Shown one piece after another: positions 1-7,234 of a stretch of DNA of 11,653 bases. Below the pieces are notes generated by a model. That model did not search any database and was not told where the DNA came from. It saw nothing but the letters and a program-made list of their open reading frames with translations. How positions within the stretch are numbered: position 1 is the stretch's first letter; every line of letters begins with the position of its first letter. The DNA is from an uncultured beta proteobacterium (GTDB lineage Bacteria > Pseudomonadota > Gammaproteobacteria > Burkholderiales > Burkholderiaceae_C), in assembly GCA_903885415.1 (NCBI GenBank), contig CAISIP010000123.1, positions 1 through 11,653 of the forward strand. Reading direction: 5' to 3'. The position numbers were made by a program, and so were the translations under genes.

Positions 1-1
1 C

Positions 2-1204
2 AACCTGCGGGTGCAGTTCAACAAGGTGCACGGCTTTTATATCGAGGTCACCCAGGGTCAAGTGGACAAGGTGCCACCCGACTACCGACGCCGTCAGACG
101 CTCAAAAACGCCGAACGCTTCATCACACCCGAGCTCAAGGCTTTCGAGGACAAGGCGCTCAGCGCGCAGGAACGTGCGCTGGCGCGCGAAAGGTGGCTCT
201 ACGAATCGTTGCTGGAGCAGTTGCAGCCCCATGTGGCGGCACTGACGCGGGTGGCGCGCGCGCTGGCGGCGCTTGACGCGCTGTGTGCGCTGGCCGAGCG
301 CTCGCTGACGCTGGCTTGGTGCGCGCCGCAGTTTGTGAACGAGCCCTGCATCGACATCCGCGCCGGCCGCCATCCGGTGGTGCAGGCGCGCTTGGCCGAG
401 ACCAGCGCGGGCGCCTTTATCGCCAACCATACCAACCTGGACGCGCGCCAGCGCATGCAGGTCATTACCGGCCCGAACATGGGCGGCAAGTCGACCTATA
501 TGCGGCAGGTGGCGATCATCGTCCTGCTCGCGGCGATGGGAAGCTATGTGCCGGCAGACGCCTGCCGCCTGGGTCCGGTCGACGCCATTCATACCCGCAT
601 CGGCGCCGCCGACGATCTGGCCAACGCGCAGTCGACCTTCATGCTCGAGATGACCGAGGCGGCGCAGATCCTGCACCGCGCCACGCCGAACTCGCTGGTC
701 CTGATGGACGAAATCGGCCGCGGCACCTCGACCTTTGACGGGCTCGCATTGGCGTCTGCCATTGCCACCCAGCTGCACGACAGGACGCAGGCCTTCACGC
801 TGTTCGCGACCCATTATTTCGAGCTCACCGAATTCCCGCTCAAACACCACAGGGCGCTCAATGTGCACGTGAGCGCGGCCGAGTCGGGCCGCGATATCGT
901 GTTCTTGCACGAGATCGCGCCGGGGCCGGCAAGCCGCAGCTACGGCATCCAGGTGGCCCGCCTGGCGGGCGTTCCGGCTGCGGTGCTGCACCATGCGCAG
1001 CAGACGCTTGCCGCGCTGGAGCGCAACGCCAGCATCAGCCAGACGCAGGTCGACCTGTTTGCACCGCCGCCAGGCGCAGAGCCCGCCGGTCCGAGCGCAC
1101 TCGAGTCCGGCCTGGCGGCGATGGACCCCGACGCACTGACTCCCCGCGAGGCACTCGACGCGCTGTACGCGCTCAAGAAGCTGGCCCGCGAGGACGCGCG
1201 ATGA
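2..1204 (+). CDS. mutS: DNA mismatch repair protein MutS, C-terminal part (5' end beyond window)
   Basis: MutS binds mispaired or looped bases as a dimer and uses ATP to become a sliding clamp that recruits MutL. The 400 visible residues are a little under half of a typical 850-880-residue MutS. They start in the lever/clamp region (NLRVQFNKVHGFYIEV) and run through the ATPase domain. Visible motifs: Walker A GPNMGGKST (visible residues 157-165), the dimer-signalling stretch around GAADDLANAQSTF, Walker B LVLMDEIGRGTST (232-244) and FATHYFEL (268-275). QVDLF (349-353, about nt 1046-1060) fits the QxxLF beta-clamp binding consensus in the usual linker. The C-terminus DPDALTPREALDALYALKKL is the usual MutS terminal helix. 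The N-terminal mismatch-recognition domain lies upstream of the window. The reading frame is open from base 2, so the GTG at 11 is internal. The stop TGA overlaps an ATG (ATGA, 1201-1204). Family assignment is certain. Confidence 0.98.
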   Translation, partial: NLRVQFNKVHGFYIEVTQGQVDKVPPDYRRRQTLKNAERFITPELKAFEDKALSAQERALARERWLYESLLEQLQPHVAALTRVARALAALDALCALAERSLTLAWCAPQFVNEPCIDIRAGRHPVVQARLAETSAGAFIANHTNLDARQRMQVITGPNMGGKSTYMRQVAIIVLLAAMGSYVPADACRLGPVDAIHTRIGAADDLANAQSTFMLEMTEAAQILHRATPNSLVLMDEIGRGTSTFDGLALASAIATQLHDRTQAFTLFATHYFELTEFPLKHHRALNVHVSAAESGRDIVFLHEIAPGPASRSYGIQVARLAGVPAAVLHHAQQTLAALERNASISQTQVDLFAPPPGAEPAGPSALESGLAAMDPDALTPREALDALYALKKLAREDAR

Positions 1205-1247
1205 GCGGCTGCGCGTTGCGCAAGGCGACGCAGGACGGGCGGCTCGG

Positions 1248-2057
1248 ATGGCGTTGATCGTCTTCTCGCACGCGAATAGCTTTCCGGCTGGCACCTACCG
1301 GCTTCTTTTCAAGTACCTGCGCGCGCGCGGCTTCAAAGTGCGGGCGGTCGAGAAGTTCGGCCACGCGCCGCAGTACCCGGCAACCGACAACTGGCCGCAT
1401 CTGGTGCAGCAGTTGGCGGACTTCGCGACGTCCGAGGTCGACCGGGCCGGCGAGCCGGCGTTTCTGGTCGGCCACTCGCTGGGCGGCTTTTTAAGCCTAA
1501 TGGCGGCGGCGCGCCATCCGGGCATCGCGCGCGGCGTGCTGCTGGTCGACGCGCCGTTGATCGGTGGCTGGCGCGCCACGGCGCTGGGTATGGTCAAGGG
1601 CGCGCAAATGGTCGGCGCAGTGTCGCCCGGTGCAATCAGCCGGCGCCGACGTACCAGCTGGCCCGACAGCGACGCGGTCCTTGCGCATTTGCGCGGCAAA
1701 AAGGCTTTTGCACGCTGGGACCCGCAAGTGTTGCGCGACTATGTGGAGTTCGGTACCCATCAAACGGCGGGGCAGCGCGTGCTGAGTTTCGACCGCGATG
1801 TGGAAACCGCGATCTACAACACCCTGCCCGACAATTTAGACCGACTCATCCGGCGCCATCCGCTGAAGTGTCCGGTGGCTTTCATCGGCGGATTGCATTC
1901 GCAGGAAATGAAACGGGTCGGCATGGCGCTGACCGAAAAGCTAACCGGCGGGCGCATCACGATGGTCGACGGCAGCCACTTGTTCCCAATGGAAAGGCCG
2001 CTGGCCTGCGCGGCCGCCATTGAAGCGGCGCTGCTCAACCTCGAAAGCGTTCCATAG
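1248..2057 (+). CDS. alpha/beta hydrolase fold protein, substrate unknown
   Basis: A 269-residue single-domain alpha/beta hydrolase, probably a cytoplasmic serine esterase or hydrolase since no signal peptide or membrane segment is visible. The start VFSHANSFPAGTYR holds the oxyanion-loop HxN/HG-type motif after strand beta-3. GHSLGG (residues 75-80) is the nucleophile elbow with Ser77. The catalytic His is most likely His244 in DGSHLFPMER. The acidic member of the triad is not obvious from sequence alone. Residues 110-165 form the variable cap and are rich in Arg around 132-135. The ATG at 1248 is chosen because no other ATG, GTG or TTG lies in frame between it and the mutS stop, and because the protein begins at beta-3 like its relatives. 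It lies 43 nt after mutS on the same strand and is probably cotranscribed. The ribosome-binding site is weak (GGACGGGCGG region). The fold is certain; the substrate and any tie to mismatch repair are unknown. Confidence 0.9.
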   Translation: MALIVFSHANSFPAGTYRLLFKYLRARGFKVRAVEKFGHAPQYPATDNWPHLVQQLADFATSEVDRAGEPAFLVGHSLGGFLSLMAAARHPGIARGVLLVDAPLIGGWRATALGMVKGAQMVGAVSPGAISRRRRTSWPDSDAVLAHLRGKKAFARWDPQVLRDYVEFGTHQTAGQRVLSFDRDVETAIYNTLPDNLDRLIRRHPLKCPVAFIGGLHSQEMKRVGMALTEKLTGGRITMVDGSHLFPMERPLACAAAIEAALLNLESVP

Positions 2058-2064
2058 CGAAGCC

Positions 2065-2898
2065 CTAAGGCGACCAGCGGACGTCGCCGCTCCAGGCGGT
2101 GGCCAGCACGACAACGCCAAAGCCGATGCGGTACCAGGCAAAGCCGGCAAAGCTGTGCGTCGCGATATAGCGCAGCAGCCAGCGTATGCATAGCCAGGCG
2201 CTCGCGAAGGACAGCATCAGCCCCACGCCGAACATCGGCAGATCCGACAGTTCCAGCAGGTCGCGCTCCTTGTACAAGCTGTAGGCACCGGCGCCGACGA
2301 GCGTCGGGATCGCCAGGTAAAAAGAAAATTCGGTCGCTGCCTTGCGCGACAGACCCAGCAGCATGCCGCCAATGATGGTCGCCCCACTGCGACTGGTTCC
2401 CGGAATCATCGCCAGGCACTGCGCCAGTCCGACCTTGAACGCGTCCAACGCCGTCATCGCGTCGACCTCGTCGATGCGCGGCGGCGCTGTTGCCAGACGC
2501 TGGCGCCTTTCAGCCCACAGGATGATGAAGCCGCCCACAATGAAGGTGCTCGCGACGACCACCGGCGTAAACAGGTGCTGCTTGATCGCCTTGCCAAACA
2601 ACAGACCCAGGATGGCTGCCGGCATGAATGCGACCAGCACATGGAGCGCGAAGCGCTGCGCCTGGCGCTGCGTCGGCAGCGCCAGCAGCGTGTCGCGCAG
2701 TTTTTGCCAGTAGACGATCACCACCGCCAGAATCGCTCCGGACTGAATCGCGATGTCGAACACCTTGCCCTTGGCGTCGTCGAAGCCGAGTAGGGCGCCC
2801 GCTAGGATCAGGTGGCCGGTAGAGGATATCGGCAGGAACTCGGTGAGCCCCTCAACGATGCCCATGACGGCCGCCTTGGCCAGCACAACGAAATCCAC
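2065..2898 (-). CDS. uppP: undecaprenyl-diphosphatase UppP (BacA), bacitracin resistance
   Basis: Integral inner-membrane phosphatase that dephosphorylates undecaprenyl pyrophosphate to the monophosphate, resupplying the lipid carrier for peptidoglycan and other surface polymers. Overproduction is known to give bacitracin resistance. The 277-residue protein matches the family size (about 265-280). The first signature is EGLTEFLPISSTGHL (residues 17-31, with the ExxE glutamates 17 and 20 and His29). The second is PGTSRSGATI (166-175, with the catalytic-type Arg170). About seven to eight hydrophobic segments follow the BacA pattern. The frame stays open further upstream (to 3099), but I place the start at the GTG at 2898-2896: AAGGAG sits just upstream at good spacing, and the protein then begins VDFVVLAKAAVMGIVEG as relatives do. 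It is convergent with the hydrolase gene (7 nt between stops) and divergent from glnS. BacA-type rather than PAP2-type UppP; identification is firm. Confidence 0.96.
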   Translation of the reverse strand: MDFVVLAKAAVMGIVEGLTEFLPISSTGHLILAGALLGFDDAKGKVFDIAIQSGAILAVVIVYWQKLRDTLLALPTQRQAQRFALHVLVAFMPAAILGLLFGKAIKQHLFTPVVVASTFIVGGFIILWAERRQRLATAPPRIDEVDAMTALDAFKVGLAQCLAMIPGTSRSGATIIGGMLLGLSRKAATEFSFYLAIPTLVGAGAYSLYKERDLLELSDLPMFGVGLMLSFASAWLCIRWLLRYIATHSFAGFAWYRIGFGVVVLATAWSGDVRWSP

Positions 2899-2973
2899 GT
2901 ACGCTCCTTGAAACCCATTGCTCGGCAGCGACCCCCGCGCGCAGGGCCTCTTCGTCGCGTCGGTCGAGCAGCG

Positions 2974-2979
2974 ATTATC
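2974..2979 (-). promoter_or_regulatory. candidate -10 element for uppP
   Basis: GATAAT on the minus strand, one mismatch from TATAAT, about 75 nt upstream of the uppP GTG. It lies in a small inverted repeat GCGAT-T-ATCGC (2971-2981). No convincing -35 hexamer is seen 16-18 nt upstream, so this is only a candidate. Confidence 0.2.
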
Positions 2980-3031
2980 GCCGCCGGCATCGGGCCCGAC
3001 GCAGCCCCTCGGAGCAGACTGTCCGGACGCA

Positions 3032-3037
3032 TAAAAT
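3032..3037 (+). promoter_or_regulatory. candidate -10 element for glnS, placing the transcription start at or near the ATG
   Basis: TAAAAT (one mismatch from TATAAT) ends 6 nt before the glnS ATG at 3044. A transcript starting 6-7 nt after it would have almost no 5' leader. No Shine-Dalgarno sequence is seen before the ATG, which fits. No good -35 hexamer is visible at 16-18 nt spacing. A perfect 8-bp palindrome GTCCGGAC (3021-3028) lies in the spacer. Inference from sequence only. Confidence 0.35.
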
Positions 3038-3043
3038 CGCCGC

Positions 3044-4843
3044 ATGAGTAAGCCTGTCCCTCCACATGCCGACGCGCCCGAGGCGCTCAAGCCGAGCAAC
3101 TTTCTGCGCCAGGTGATCGAATCCGACCTGGCGGCCGGAACCTACGCCGGGCGCAGGTGGGGAGGCAGCCCTGGCGACGGCGCGCACCATGCAGCGGGCA
3201 AGCCCGACCTGGCGACGATAAGAACCCGCTTTCCGCCCGAGCCCAACGGCTACCTGCACATAGGCCATGCCAAGAGCATCTGCGTGAACTTCGGCCTGGC
3301 GCGCGACTATGGGGGCGTCTGCCACCTGCGCTTCGACGACACCAACCCGGAGAAGGAGGAGCAGGAATTCGTCGACGGCATCATCGACGCGGTTCACTGG
3401 CTCGGTTTTGACTGGCAGGCTAACGGCGAAAGCCACCTGTTTCACGCCAGCGACTACTTCGACTTCATGTACCGGGCAGCAGAGTACCTGATCACCTCGG
3501 GCCGCGCCTACGTCGACGAACAAAGCGCCGAAGACATGCGGCTAAACCGCGGCGACTTCGGCAGGCCCGGCGTCGACAGCCCGTTTCGCCAACGCACACC
3601 GGAGCACAACCTGCAGCGCTTTCGGGAAATGCGCGACGCGATGCACCCGGACGGTTCGATGGTGCTGCGCGCGAAGGTCGACATGGCCAGCCCCAACATC
3701 AATCTGCGCGATCCGACCATCTACCGGATACGCCGCGCCGAGCACCACAACACCGGCAACAAGTGGTGCATCTACCCGATGTACGCGTTCGCGCACCCGG
3801 TCGAGGATGCGCTCGAGCAGATCACGCACAGCATCTGCACCTTGGAATTCGAGGACCAGCGGCCCTGGTACGACTGGCTGCTGCAGGCGCTGGTCGACGG
3901 CGGCCTGCTGCACGCCCCGGCGCCGCGCCAATACGAGTTCGCCCGGCTGAACATGAGCTATGTGATCACCAGCAAGCGCAAACTTGCAGCCCTGGTGCAG
4001 GAGGGCCGGGTCGACGGCTGGGACGACCCCCGCATGCCGACGCTGGTCGGGCTGCGCCGGCGCGGCTATACACCCGAGAGCCTGCGGCTGATGGCCGAGC
4101 GCACCGGAACCAGCAAAGCGGGCGGCTGGACCGACTACAGCACGCTCGAAGGCTGCCTGCGCGAGACGCTCGATGGCTCGGCGCCGCGGGCGATGGCGGT
4201 GCTGGACCCGCTTAGACTGGTCATCACAAACTGGGGGGCGTTGATGGGCGGTGACGCTGCCACCGACGACTGCAGCGCGCCAGTGCATCCGCATGTGCCG
4301 GCGCTAGGACGGCGCCACTTCAAGCTCGCGCGTGAAGTGTGGATCGAGCGCGGCGACTTCGAGGAAATGCCCGTGAAAGGTTTCTTCCGCCTTTTTCCGG
4401 GCAACCGGGTGCGGCTGAAATATGGCCATGTGATCGAGTGCACCGGATGCACCAAGGACGCCACCGGCGCCGTGGTGCAAGTGCAGGCGGCGCTGGTCGC
4501 CGACACCAAGAGCGGAACACCTGGATCCGACGCGGTCAAGGTCAAGGGGGTCGTCACCTGGGTATCGGTCGCTGACAGTCTGGAAGCAGAAGTGCGCCTT
4601 TACGACCGGCTGTTCACCGAGCCGCAGCCCGACGCGGGCGGGCGTGATTTCCTGGCCAGCCTGAACCCCGACAGCCTGAAGGTGGTGCGCGCTGTGGTCG
4701 AGCCATCGCTGGCGAACGCGCGCGCCGACGACAAATTTCAATTCGAACGCCACGGCTATTTCGTCGCCGACCGGGTCGACCATGCGCCGAACCGGCTGGT
4801 ATTCAACCTGTCTGTAAGCCTGAAGGACAGTTGGGCCAAATAG
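3044..4843 (+). CDS. glnS: glutaminyl-tRNA synthetase (GlnRS)
   Basis: Class I aminoacyl-tRNA synthetase that charges tRNA-Gln with glutamine in the cytoplasm. The 599-residue protein carries SNFLRQVIESDLA near the N-terminus, then PPEPNGYLHIGHAKS (residues 64-78) with the HIGH signature, and LRFDDTNPEKEEQEFV (95-110). DDPRMPTLVGLRRRGYTPE (327-345) is GlnRS-specific. The KMSKR-type loop reads VITSKRKL (307-314), with Thr where E. coli has Met. The anticodon-binding beta-barrel half is recognised by KGVVTWVS (501-508), EVRLYDRLF (516-524) and the end FQFERHGYF...LKDSWAK. CTGC (466-469) sits in the barrel half. The protein is longer than E. coli GlnRS (554), partly from a Gly/Ala/His-rich stretch at 39-57 before the Rossmann core. 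Start ATG 3044 gives the usual N-terminal helix; no Shine-Dalgarno is seen. A GlnRS means tRNA-Gln is charged directly, although this does not exclude a GatCAB for Asn. Identification is firm. Confidence 0.97.
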   Translation: MSKPVPPHADAPEALKPSNFLRQVIESDLAAGTYAGRRWGGSPGDGAHHAAGKPDLATIRTRFPPEPNGYLHIGHAKSICVNFGLARDYGGVCHLRFDDTNPEKEEQEFVDGIIDAVHWLGFDWQANGESHLFHASDYFDFMYRAAEYLITSGRAYVDEQSAEDMRLNRGDFGRPGVDSPFRQRTPEHNLQRFREMRDAMHPDGSMVLRAKVDMASPNINLRDPTIYRIRRAEHHNTGNKWCIYPMYAFAHPVEDALEQITHSICTLEFEDQRPWYDWLLQALVDGGLLHAPAPRQYEFARLNMSYVITSKRKLAALVQEGRVDGWDDPRMPTLVGLRRRGYTPESLRLMAERTGTSKAGGWTDYSTLEGCLRETLDGSAPRAMAVLDPLRLVITNWGALMGGDAATDDCSAPVHPHVPALGRRHFKLAREVWIERGDFEEMPVKGFFRLFPGNRVRLKYGHVIECTGCTKDATGAVVQVQAALVADTKSGTPGSDAVKVKGVVTWVSVADSLEAEVRLYDRLFTEPQPDAGGRDFLASLNPDSLKVVRAVVEPSLANARADDKFQFERHGYFVADRVDHAPNRLVFNLSVSLKDSWAK

Positions 4844-4862
4844 GGTCCCTGTTGCAATCCCC

Positions 4863-5690
4863 ATGCTCCAAACGCCCATCAACTTCGTCCCCCTCCTGGT
4901 AGCGCAGCAGCACGCAGCGCCGCTGAATCTGGTTTTTTGCGGCGATGCGCTGCTGCTGCGAGCGGACGATCTAGCGCTTCCCGGGCACCGTGAGCTCGAT
5001 CAACTGGGCCTGCAGGACAAGGATTTCTTCCCGGTGGGACTGCTCGGCGAAAGCTATTGCCAGACCGCCTGGCTTGCCAAGGGCAGCGCGCCGGCCGAGG
5101 GCTATGGTTTTCGCCGTCTACGCGGACTCTTTGGCACGCTGCCCGACGAACTGGTGGCGGTTGCCGGCCGCGCCTACCAGATCGCCGAATGGGCGCGCAC
5201 GCACCGCTTCTGCGGCGCCTGCGCGACGCCGACCGCGCATGTTCCGGGCGAGCGCTGCCTGCGTTGCCCCGTCTGCGCAGAGGTTGCCTACCCGCGGATA
5301 TCGCCAGCCATGATGGTGCTAATCAAGAGGGGCGACTCGGTGCTGCTGGCGCGCCACGCCAATTCGCCGACGCAGTTTTTCACTGCGCTGGCGGGCTTCC
5401 TGGAGGCGGGCGAGTCGATCGAGGACGCGGTGCACCGCGAGGTGTTCGAGGAAGTGGGGCTCAAGGTGCGCGACGTGTCGTACTTCGGCAGCCAGCCGTG
5501 GCCTTTCCCGCATTCATTGATGATCGCCTTCACGGCCGAATATGTCAGCGGCGAGATCATCGTCGACGAAAACGAAATCGCGGAGGCCCACTGGTACGGC
5601 CCGCACGACCCATTTCCCAAGGTGCCGCCAACCGGTTTCTCGATCGCCGGCCACCTGATCGCCGCTCACCTGCCACGCGCCACAGGCTGA
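4863..5690 (+). CDS. nudC: NAD(H) pyrophosphatase / NAD-RNA decapping hydrolase NudC
   Basis: Nudix hydrolase that splits NADH to NMNH and AMP; E. coli NudC also removes NAD caps from RNA 5' ends. The 275-residue protein has a divergent N-terminal domain (1-115), then a four-Cys zinc ribbon at Cys117, Cys120, Cys135 and Cys138 with the same spacing as E. coli NudC (Cys132 is extra). The Nudix box spans residues 178-200, with the core REVFEEVGL at 192-200 and every consensus G, E, R and EE residue present. SQPWPFPHS (210-218) is the NADH-pyrophosphatase motif that separates NudC from other Nudix enzymes. It lies 19 nt after glnS on the same strand, so cotranscription is likely. No clear Shine-Dalgarno precedes the ATG. 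It ends 45 nt before the convergent liv operon. Start ATG 4863 gives a full-length family member. Function assignment is strong. Confidence 0.95.
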   Translation: MLQTPINFVPLLVAQQHAAPLNLVFCGDALLLRADDLALPGHRELDQLGLQDKDFFPVGLLGESYCQTAWLAKGSAPAEGYGFRRLRGLFGTLPDELVAVAGRAYQIAEWARTHRFCGACATPTAHVPGERCLRCPVCAEVAYPRISPAMMVLIKRGDSVLLARHANSPTQFFTALAGFLEAGESIEDAVHREVFEEVGLKVRDVSYFGSQPWPFPHSLMIAFTAEYVSGEIIVDENEIAEAHWYGPHDPFPKVPPTGFSIAGHLIAAHLPRATG

Positions 5691-5709
5691 GTGCGACAGG
5701 CGCCACAAG

Positions 5710-5727
5710 ACCGCAACAGACTGCGGT
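5710..5727. terminator. possible weak bidirectional hairpin between nudC and livF
   Basis: ACCGCA-acagac-TGCGGT makes a 6-bp stem with a 6-nt loop in the 45-nt gap between the convergent nudC and livF stops. Neither strand has a proper U-tract after it, so intrinsic termination would be weak. It is the only hairpin I can see in this gap. Confidence 0.25.
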
Positions 5728-5735
5728 TCGCGCGC

Positions 5736-6452
5736 CTACTCGCCGAGGTATGCCGCCCGGACCCTGGGGTCCTGTAACAGCTGCTTGGCGTCGCCGTCCA
5801 TGGTGATCAGGCCGGACTCCATCACATAGGCGCGGTTGGCAATGCCCAGCGCGCGGCTGGCGTTCTGCTCGACCAGCAGGATGGTGACGCCCTGCGCGTA
5901 GACCTCGCGAACCACCTCGAATATCTTGTCGACCATGATCGGCGCCAGGCCCATCGATGGCTCGTCCATCAGCAGCACGCGCGGCCGGCTCATGAGCGCG
6001 CGCCCCATCGCCAGCATCTGCTGTTCGCCGCCGGACATGGTGCCTGCGAGCTGGTCGCGCCGCTCCTGCAGCCGTGGAAAAATCGAAAAGACGCGCTCGG
6101 CGTCGGACGCGATGGCCGCCGTGTCGCGGCGCACATAGGCGCCCATCTGCAGGTTTTCCATGATCGTCATGCGCGCGAACACGCCGCGGCCCTCGGGCAC
6201 CATGGCGAGTCCCTGGCGCACCAGATCCCAGGGTCCCTGGCCCCGGATGCTGCGGCCAAGGTATTCGATATCGCCGCCGCAGAGGTCCAGCGTGGCGGTA
6301 ATGGCCTTCATCGTCGTCGTCTTGCCGGCGCCGTTAGAGCCGATCAGGCTAACAAGTTCACCCTCGTTCACCTCCAGATCGATTCCCTTGACGGCCTGTA
6401 TGCCGCCGTAGGAAACCTTGAGACCGCTGACCTTGAGTAGTGCGCCTGCCAT
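5736..6452 (-). CDS. livF: branched-chain amino acid-type ABC transporter ATP-binding protein LivF
   Basis: One of two cytoplasmic ATPases that power the LivHM permease in high-affinity uptake of branched-chain amino acids or related ligands. The 238-residue length is typical. Motifs: Walker A GSNGAGKT (38-45), the LivF-type segment VPEGRGVFARMTIMENL (85-101), ABC signature MSGGEQQ (139-145), Walker B VLLMDEPSMGLAP (159-171) and VEQNASRAL (194-202). In this last motif Gln takes the place of the usual H-loop His, as is common in LivF. The C-terminus ends DPRVRAAYLGE, normal for the family. It is the last gene of livHMGF, with its start 1 nt after the livG stop, so translation is probably coupled. 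Substrate cannot be fixed from the ATPase alone: related Hxx/Liv/Urt systems carry amides, urea or aromatic acids. Confidence 0.95.
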   Translation of the reverse strand: MAGALLKVSGLKVSYGGIQAVKGIDLEVNEGELVSLIGSNGAGKTTTMKAITATLDLCGGDIEYLGRSIRGQGPWDLVRQGLAMVPEGRGVFARMTIMENLQMGAYVRRDTAAIASDAERVFSIFPRLQERRDQLAGTMSGGEQQMLAMGRALMSRPRVLLMDEPSMGLAPIMVDKIFEVVREVYAQGVTILLVEQNASRALGIANRAYVMESGLITMDGDAKQLLQDPRVRAAYLGE

Positions 6453-6453
6453 G

Positions 6454-7224
6454 TCAATGGGCCCCTGTGCCGAGGTAGGCCTCGATCACCTTGTCATTGC
6501 GCTGCACCTCGGCCGGCGCACCCTCGGCAATCTGGCGCCCGTAGTCGAGCACGGTGACGCGGTCGCACAGTCCCATCACCAGCTTCACGTCGTGCTCAAT
6601 CAGCAAGATCGTGCGCTGGTCCTGGCGGATCTTGTCGATCAGCAGCCGGAGTTGCTGCTTCTCGGTGGCGTTCATCCCGGCCGCCGGTTCGTCGAGCGCA
6701 ATCAGCTGGGGGTCGGTCGCCAGCGCGCGCGCTATTTCCAGTCGACGCTGGTCTCCGTAGCTCAGCGTACGGGCCTTGTAGTCGGCGAACTTTCCGATGC
6801 CCACATAGTCGAGCAGCTCGTGCGCGCGCTGCCCTGTCTGCGCCTCTTCGCGCTTGAACGTCGCCGTGCGAAACAGTGCACCGATCAGGCCCGAGCGGGT
6901 ACGGATGTGGCGACCGACCATCACGTTTTCCAGCGCCGTCATCTCGGCGAACAACCGGATGTTCTGAAACGTGCGGGCGATGCCGGCCTTGGCGACCTCG
7001 TGCACCGCCTTGGGTTGGTAAGGCTTTCCGGCCAGCTCAAAGCTTCCGCTGTCCGGGGTATACAAGCCGGTAATGACGTTGAAGAAGGTGGTCTTGCCCG
7101 CGCCATTAGGGCCGATCAGTCCGTAGACCTGACCGCGCGCGATGGTAATGCCAACGTCGCTGAGCGCCTGCAGCCCACCAAAGCGCTTGGAGATGCCCGC
7201 GACCCTGAGAATGGTGTCTGTCAT
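6454..7224 (-). CDS. livG: branched-chain amino acid-type ABC transporter ATP-binding protein LivG
   Basis: The second ATPase of the importer, 256 residues. Motifs: Walker A GPNGAGKT (38-45), Q-loop in ARTFQNIRLF (83-92), ABC signature LSYGDQRR (154-161), Walker B LIALDEPAAGMN (174-185) and H-loop IEHDVKLVMGLCDRV (209-223). RTFQNIRLF, DEPAAGMN and the closing VIEAYLG are characteristic of LivG. The frame is open further upstream, but the ATG at 7224 is chosen because it gives the standard MTDTILRVAGISKRFGG start, lies only 10 nt after the livM stop, and has GAGGG about 8-12 nt before it. LivG has a normal H-loop His while its partner LivF has Gln, so the two composite ATP sites are probably asymmetric (inference). 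Confidence 0.95.
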   Translation of the reverse strand: MTDTILRVAGISKRFGGLQALSDVGITIARGQVYGLIGPNGAGKTTFFNVITGLYTPDSGSFELAGKPYQPKAVHEVAKAGIARTFQNIRLFAEMTALENVMVGRHIRTRSGLIGALFRTATFKREEAQTGQRAHELLDYVGIGKFADYKARTLSYGDQRRLEIARALATDPQLIALDEPAAGMNATEKQQLRLLIDKIRQDQRTILLIEHDVKLVMGLCDRVTVLDYGRQIAEGAPAEVQRNDKVIEAYLGTGAH

Positions 7225-7234
7225 GGGCCGGCCC

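Noticed and set aside
2076..2091. Small hairpin AGCGG-acgtcg-CCGCT as a uppP/hydrolase terminator
   Set aside because: Only a 5-bp stem, inside the uppP coding region, with no T-run on either strand.
2899..3099. N-terminal 67-residue extension of uppP
   Set aside because: It would run through the uppP/glnS intergenic region and the glnS start, has Cys/Gly/Arg-rich sequence unlike UppP, and a well-placed AAGGAG supports the GTG at 2898.
3542..4294. 250-codon minus-strand frame opposite glnS
   Set aside because: It lies antisense to conserved GlnRS coding sequence and shows no family resemblance of its own.
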